NCBI RefSeq assembly: GCF_900182545.1
Contig: NZ_FXTJ01000004.1
Span: 186,001-250,000 of the forward strand
Direction: 5' to 3'
DNA: 64,000 nucleotides
DNA from: Geodermatophilus aquaeductus
GTDB taxonomy: Bacteria > Actinomycetota > Actinomycetes > Mycobacteriales > Geodermatophilaceae
Part shown: piece by piece, positions 60,751 to 64,000 of the stretch
How the letters are laid out: every line of letters begins with the position of its first letter
Position numbering within the stretch: position 1 is the first letter of the stretch
Position numbers and translations under genes: made by a program
Notes under the pieces: model-generated
The model's database searches: none
Told to the model about the DNA's origin: nothing
Seen by the model: the letters and a program-made list of their open reading frames with translations, nothing else

Positions 60751-61515
60751 TCACGGGCGCAACAGGTCCCGGAGGCGTGCCTCCAGCAGCGCCCGGTGCA
60801 GTTGCGCCGACAGCGCGGCGAGCTCGGCCAGCTGCTCCCCGGCCCGCGTGCGGGCGTCCTCCGAGCGCGACCGCAGGACCGGCGCCAGCAGGGACTCCAC
60901 CAGCGCCGCCTCGCGCTCGGCGCCGTTGCGGAACACCCGCAGGTGCCGCGGCTCGATGCCGTGGCGGGCCAGCCCGGCGGCCGCCTGGGCGATCGGCAGG
61001 TCGGCGGCGGGGTGCCGCCCGTCGGCGTCGGGGGCGAGCACGCCGAACTGGACGCAGTCGGCCAGCTGGGCCGGCGTCAGCCCCGCCGCGCGGGCGAACT
61101 CACCGGCCTCCATGGGCCCCGCGACGGCGGCCGGGACGTCCTCCGGGGCCTCCGTGGGGGCCTCCGTGGGGGCCTCTGTGGGGGCCTCTGTGGGGGCCGC
61201 CGGCCCGCCGGGCACCGGCTGCCCCCGGTCGAGGGCGTCGAGGTGCTCCTTGATGACCCGCAGCGGCAGGTAGTGGTCCCGCTGGGCGGTGAGCACGTAC
61301 CGCAGCCGGTCGACGTCGGCCCGGGAGAACTTCCGGTACCCCGACGGCGTCCGCTGCGGAGCGACCAGCCCCTCCCCCTCGAGGAACCGGATCTTGCTGA
61401 TGGTCACGTCCGGGAAGTCGCCGCGCAGCGCCGCCAGCACCGCCCCGATGGTCAGTCGGGGGGTGCGGGCGTCGGCGGCGCCGTCCCCGGACGCGCCGGC
61501 GGGCGCACCAGGCAA
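60751..61515 (-). CDS. MerR family regulator (Rv1828-like) with TEAP repeats
   Basis: 254 residues. The DNA-binding domain LTIGAVLAALRGDFPDVTIS with KIRFLEGEGLVAPQRTPSGYRKFSRADVDRL is typical. A linker with four TEAP units joins the C-terminal helical domain. The only plausible start in frame is TTG 61515, weakly supported by GGGGG upstream. It follows garA at 17 bases, so they are probably co-transcribed. Confidence 0.88.
   Translation of the reverse strand: MPGAPAGASGDGAADARTPRLTIGAVLAALRGDFPDVTISKIRFLEGEGLVAPQRTPSGYRKFSRADVDRLRYVLTAQRDHYLPLRVIKEHLDALDRGQPVPGGPAAPTEAPTEAPTEAPTEAPEDVPAAVAGPMEAGEFARAAGLTPAQLADCVQFGVLAPDADGRHPAADLPIAQAAAGLARHGIEPRHLRVFRNGAEREAALVESLLAPVLRSRSEDARTRAGEQLAELAALSAQLHRALLEARLRDLLRP
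61144..61197 (-). repeat. 12-bp tandem repeat in merR linker
   Basis: GGGGGCCTCCGT-type units, about four and a half copies, encode TEAP units. Likely to vary in number by slippage without breaking the frame. Confidence 0.8.
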
Positions 61516-61532
61516 GGGACCAGCGCCCCCGG

Positions 61533-62051
61533 TCAGCGGGTGGCGGGCTCGCCGGTGCGCGGGCCGGTGAGGTAGACGAGGCGGAACTTGCCGATCTGCA
61601 CCTCGTCACCCCCGGCGAGGGTCGCGACGTCGACCGGCTCGCGGTTGACGTAGGTGCCGTTGAGGCTGCCGACGTCGTGCACCGAGAAGCCGCCGCCCTC
61701 GCGGTGGAACTCGACGTGCCGGCGGCTGACGGTCACGTCGTCGAGGAAGATGTCGCTGTCGGGGTGCCGGCCGGCGGTGGTGACGTCCTGGTCGAGCAGG
61801 AAGCGGCTGCCGGCGTTGGGGCCGCGCTTCACCACGAGCAGGGCCGACCCGGCGGGCAGGGACTCGACCGCGCCGGCGTGGGCGTCGGCGGACGGCTCGG
61901 CCGCCTCGGGGACGTCACCGGTGTCCTCGCCGCCGACCTTGGGGATCACGCTGGTCGACTCACCCACGCGCTCCTGGGAGAGGGCGGCGCCGCACTGCGC
62001 GCAGAAGCGACTGCCCTCGGGGTTGTCGTGGCCACAACGAGTGCAGTGCAC
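61533..62051 (-). CDS. garA: GarA/OdhI-type FHA-domain metabolic regulator
   Basis: 172 residues. N-terminal zinc ribbon (CTRCGHDNPEGSRFCAQCG), then the phospho-acceptor region ESTSVIPKVGGED corresponding to the ETTSV motif, and a C-terminal FHA domain (GRHPDSDIFLDDVTVSRRHVEF in part, GSLNGTYVNREP). Unphosphorylated GarA inhibits 2-oxoglutarate dehydrogenase and activates glutamate synthase; phosphorylation by PknB/PknG relieves this. The zinc ribbon is an extra over mycobacterial GarA. GTG behind GGAGGAG. Confidence 0.93.
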   Translation of the reverse strand: MHCTRCGHDNPEGSRFCAQCGAALSQERVGESTSVIPKVGGEDTGDVPEAAEPSADAHAGAVESLPAGSALLVVKRGPNAGSRFLLDQDVTTAGRHPDSDIFLDDVTVSRRHVEFHREGGGFSVHDVGSLNGTYVNREPVDVATLAGGDEVQIGKFRLVYLTGPRTGEPATR

Positions 62052-62327
62052 GTCTGTCTCCTCCGGTGCAGGGGGCACCGCCGCGGGCGAGGGGGTCTGC
62101 CGCGGGCGGCCGGCGGACGACGGAACCGGACGGTGCCGTCGCGGGTCGGCCGCCGTGCGGGGCACGGCGGGCCGTTGGTCATGGAACCAGCGGTGGTCCC
62201 GAGGGTCAACCGGACGCCGGGGTGGCGTCACAGCAGTCCCACGAGGCCGCTCGGGGGCCGGTCGGCGCCGGTCCCGAGGCGAGCATAGTGATCGGCCCGG
62301 GGTCCCCGACCGGCCCGGGGGGTGCGG

Positions 62328-62732
62328 TCAGGACGCGTCGACCAGTGCCTCGTACGCGGCGGCGTCGAGCAGGTCGGCGGTGGGGTCCCCGCCGTCGCCG
62401 GCCACGGTGACCTCCACCAGCCAGCCGTCGCCGTAGGGATCGGCGTTGATGGTCTCCGGGGCGTCGGAGAGCGCCTCGTTCACCGCCGAGACCGTGCCGG
62501 CCACCGGCGAGTAGACGTCGGACACCGACTTGGTCGACTCGACCTCGCCGATCGCGTTGCCGGGGCCGACCTCCTCGCCGACCGCCGGCAGCTGCACGAA
62601 CACGATGTCGCCGAGCGCGTCCTGCGCGTGGTCGGTGATGCCGATCCGCACGACCGTGCCCGACCCCCCGCTCCCCTGCACGAGCGCCCACTCGTGCTGG
62701 TCGGTGTAGCGGCGGTCGTCCGGGGTGCTCAT
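62328..62732 (-). CDS. gcvH: glycine cleavage system H protein
   Basis: 134 residues. The lipoyl lysine is K68 in GEVESTKSVSD, within a typical RYTDQHEWALV ... GDIVFVQLPAVGEEV fold. It carries the aminomethyl group between P, T and L proteins. ATG start. Order gcvH-garA-merR-DUF151-merR-gcvP is conserved with mycobacteria. Confidence 0.96.
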   Translation of the reverse strand: MSTPDDRRYTDQHEWALVQGSGGSGTVVRIGITDHAQDALGDIVFVQLPAVGEEVGPGNAIGEVESTKSVSDVYSPVAGTVSAVNEALSDAPETINADPYGDGWLVEVTVAGDGGDPTADLLDAAAYEALVDAS

Positions 62733-62789
62733 GCGGCGTCGTCTCCAGGGTCTCGGGGGGATGTCTCGGGCCGGCGCCGCGTCGGGCGG

Positions 62790-63677
62790 TCAGTCGCCGG
62801 AGTCGGGCCGAGCGTATTGAGGCTCGTCGAGCGGCCGCAACGCGTCCACCACGACGCGGTCGCGCTGCTCGATCTCGACGCTGCCGCCCTGGCGTCCCAC
62901 CCGGTCGACCACGCCGCCCGGGATGCTCATGGCCGTCTGCAGGTCCTGCGGGGAGCCGATGACGACGACCTCGTAGGGCGCCGTCACCGCCCGGCCGTCG
63001 ATCTGCAGGTCGCCCGGGGTGCCGGTGACGGCGGTGGAGACGCCGATGCGCACGCCGTCGATCTGCATCGTCTCCGCGCCCGCGCCGCGCAGCTCCTGGA
63101 TCGCGTCGAGCAGGTCGGCCACCCGCACCTGCCCGTCGGGGTCGCGGATGGTCATCACCAGGCCGGGGCCCTCGGCGGCGACGGTGCCGTTGAGGATGGC
63201 CAGGGCGTCGGCGCGCTCCCGGGCGTCCTCGAGCGCGGCGTCCGCGCGGCTGTCGGTGTCGGACAGCTCGCGCAGCGCGCCGCGCTGGTCGGCGATCTGG
63301 GCGCGCAGCCGCTCCTCCTCGAGGTCGAGGTCGTCGAGGATGGCGACGAGCTCCTCCTCGCGGGCGCCCTCGAGCGCCTGGCCGGTGTCGGTGCTGCGCA
63401 CCTGCACGGCGATGGCGAAGCCGAGCAGGACGGTGAGGACGGCGATCAGCGAGGCCGCCACGAGCCCCTGACGCCCCCGCGAGGCGGGCGCCGGGACGGG
63501 CGCGGGAGCGGGCTCCTCCGGCGGCGCCTCGGCGACCTCCTCGGCGGGCGGGTCCGGCGGCGCCACGTCGTCCCGGCGCGGCGGCTCGTCGTCCCGGCGC
63601 GGCGGCTCGTCGTCCCGGCGCGGCGGCTCGTCGTCCCGGCGCGGCGGCTCGTCGTCGGGACGCGGGGTGTCGCTCAT
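62790..63677 (-). CDS. DUF881 family membrane protein (Rv1825-like)
   Basis: 295 residues. A disordered N-terminus with four DDEPPRR units, a Pro/Glu-rich stretch, one membrane helix (GLVAASLIAVLTVLLGFAIAV, about residues 71-91), a coiled-coil (LDDLDLEEERLRAQIADQRG) and the DUF881 domain (GPGLVMTIRDP ... VRVADLLDAIQELRGAGAE) outside. Related to DivIVA-neighbour proteins; role unknown, possibly cell-envelope. Overlaps the upstream sbp gene (ATGA). Confidence 0.9.
   Translation of the reverse strand: MSDTPRPDDEPPRRDDEPPRRDDEPPRRDDEPPRRDDVAPPDPPAEEVAEAPPEEPAPAPVPAPASRGRQGLVAASLIAVLTVLLGFAIAVQVRSTDTGQALEGAREEELVAILDDLDLEEERLRAQIADQRGALRELSDTDSRADAALEDARERADALAILNGTVAAEGPGLVMTIRDPDGQVRVADLLDAIQELRGAGAETMQIDGVRIGVSTAVTGTPGDLQIDGRAVTAPYEVVVIGSPQDLQTAMSIPGGVVDRVGRQGGSVEIEQRDRVVVDALRPLDEPQYARPDSGD
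63566..63649 (-). repeat. 21-bp tandem repeat, four exact copies
   Basis: Four consecutive identical units encode the seven-residue period RRDDEPP in the DUF881 protein. Exact identity suggests recent expansion. Confidence 0.9.
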
Positions 63678-64000
63678 GCCCGGAACAGGTGCCGGCGGAT
63701 GGCCGCGGCGTTGCCGAAGATGCGGATGCCGAGGACGACGACGACCGCCGTGGACAGCTGCGCGCCGACGCCGAGCTGGTCGCCGAGGAACACGATCAGC
63801 GCGGCGACGACGACGTTCGACACGAACGAGATGACGAACACCTTGGCGTCGAAGATCCCGTCGAGGCGCGCGCGGGCACCCCCGAACACCGCGTCGAGGG
63901 CGGCCACCACGGCGATCGGCAGGTAGGGCTGCAGCCACAGCGGGACGGTGGGGTCGAGGAACAGGCCGAGGGCGATGCCCACGGCCAGGCCGATGACGGG
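63674..64000 (-). CDS. sbp: small basic protein Sbp/DUF1290 (5' end beyond window)
   Basis: At least 108 residues visible. PVIGLAVGIALGLFLDPTVPLW, LQPYLPIAVVAALDAVFGG and DGIFDAKVFVISFVSNVVVAAL match the three-helix small basic protein family (Rv1824 type). A GTG at 63982 is possible, but family alignment suggests the start lies upstream of the window. Co-translated with the DUF881 gene. Confidence 0.9.
   Translation of the reverse strand, partial: PVIGLAVGIALGLFLDPTVPLWLQPYLPIAVVAALDAVFGGARARLDGIFDAKVFVISFVSNVVVAALIVFLGDQLGVGAQLSTAVVVVLGIRIFGNAAAIRRHLFRA

Overview
The window is a contiguous piece of a very GC-rich actinobacterial chromosome (GTG starts are very common and almost every gap is short). 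Gene content and order resemble Mycobacterium tuberculosis in three blocks: pafB-pafC-tatA-tatC-helY with a 5'-3' exonuclease and pepE (Rv2089c to Rv2096c-like), lnt-ppm1-fxsA-rbpA (Rv2050 to Rv2053c-like), and gcvP-merR-DUF151-merR-garA-gcvH-DUF881-sbp (Rv1824 to Rv1832-like). Codon use and overall style suggest Frankineae-type bacteria such as Geodermatophilaceae, but no rRNA gene or marker here fixes the genus.

Layout. 1-4.5 kb: DUF3866 gene, the PafBC DNA-damage regulator pair and the Tat translocase. 4.5-14.5 kb: FAD oxidoreductase, lipid kinase, HelY helicase, exonuclease, M24 peptidase, Lrp regulator, DMT transporter. 14.5-17.7 kb: an SOS-box radical SAM gene carrying a mini-intein, a DUF1540 gene behind three DtxR/IdeR-like boxes, and an uncharacterised 284-residue protein. 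17.8-22.5 kb: a lipid/CoA operon divergent from a TetR regulator. 22.5-35.4 kb: mixed enzymes, lipoprotein acylation and mannosyl transfer, RbpA, thymidine kinase, a transporter, acyltransferase and phosphodiesterase. 35.4-38.2 kb: a gene-poor stretch with a large hairpin, a dif-like site and an Ig-like tandem-repeat gene. 38.2-56 kb: drug-efflux ABC operon with its TetR, MFS carrier, GH65/HAD sugar pair, pantothenate kinase, metallohydrolase/SDR pair and small conserved genes. 56-64 kb: the glycine cleavage/GarA cluster, all on the minus strand.

The main discovery candidate joins three things. (1) At 36196-36223 lies a 28-bp site with the 11-6-11 XerC/XerD architecture of dif, so this should be the replication terminus; noncoding G-over-C skew and gene direction change around it. 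(2) A 15-bp intergenic word, CCGTTATCCCCAACT, occurs seven times (six exact), and all seven copies point toward this dif: three on the left in one orientation, four on the right in the other. (3) One copy abuts the -10 box of the uncharacterised gene at 16840-17694, whose product has helix-turn-helix-like and recombinase-like features. That geometry recalls tus/TerB of E. coli. An unrecognised polar terminus system (fork trap, FtsK-orienting sequence or terminus organiser) is therefore a testable hypothesis; none of it is proven here.

Other points: at least 13 genes appear to have leaderless promoters (TAnnnT 6-8 nt before the start codon); rbpA has a SigR/SigH-type promoter; and several convergent gene pairs are separated by strong hairpins.
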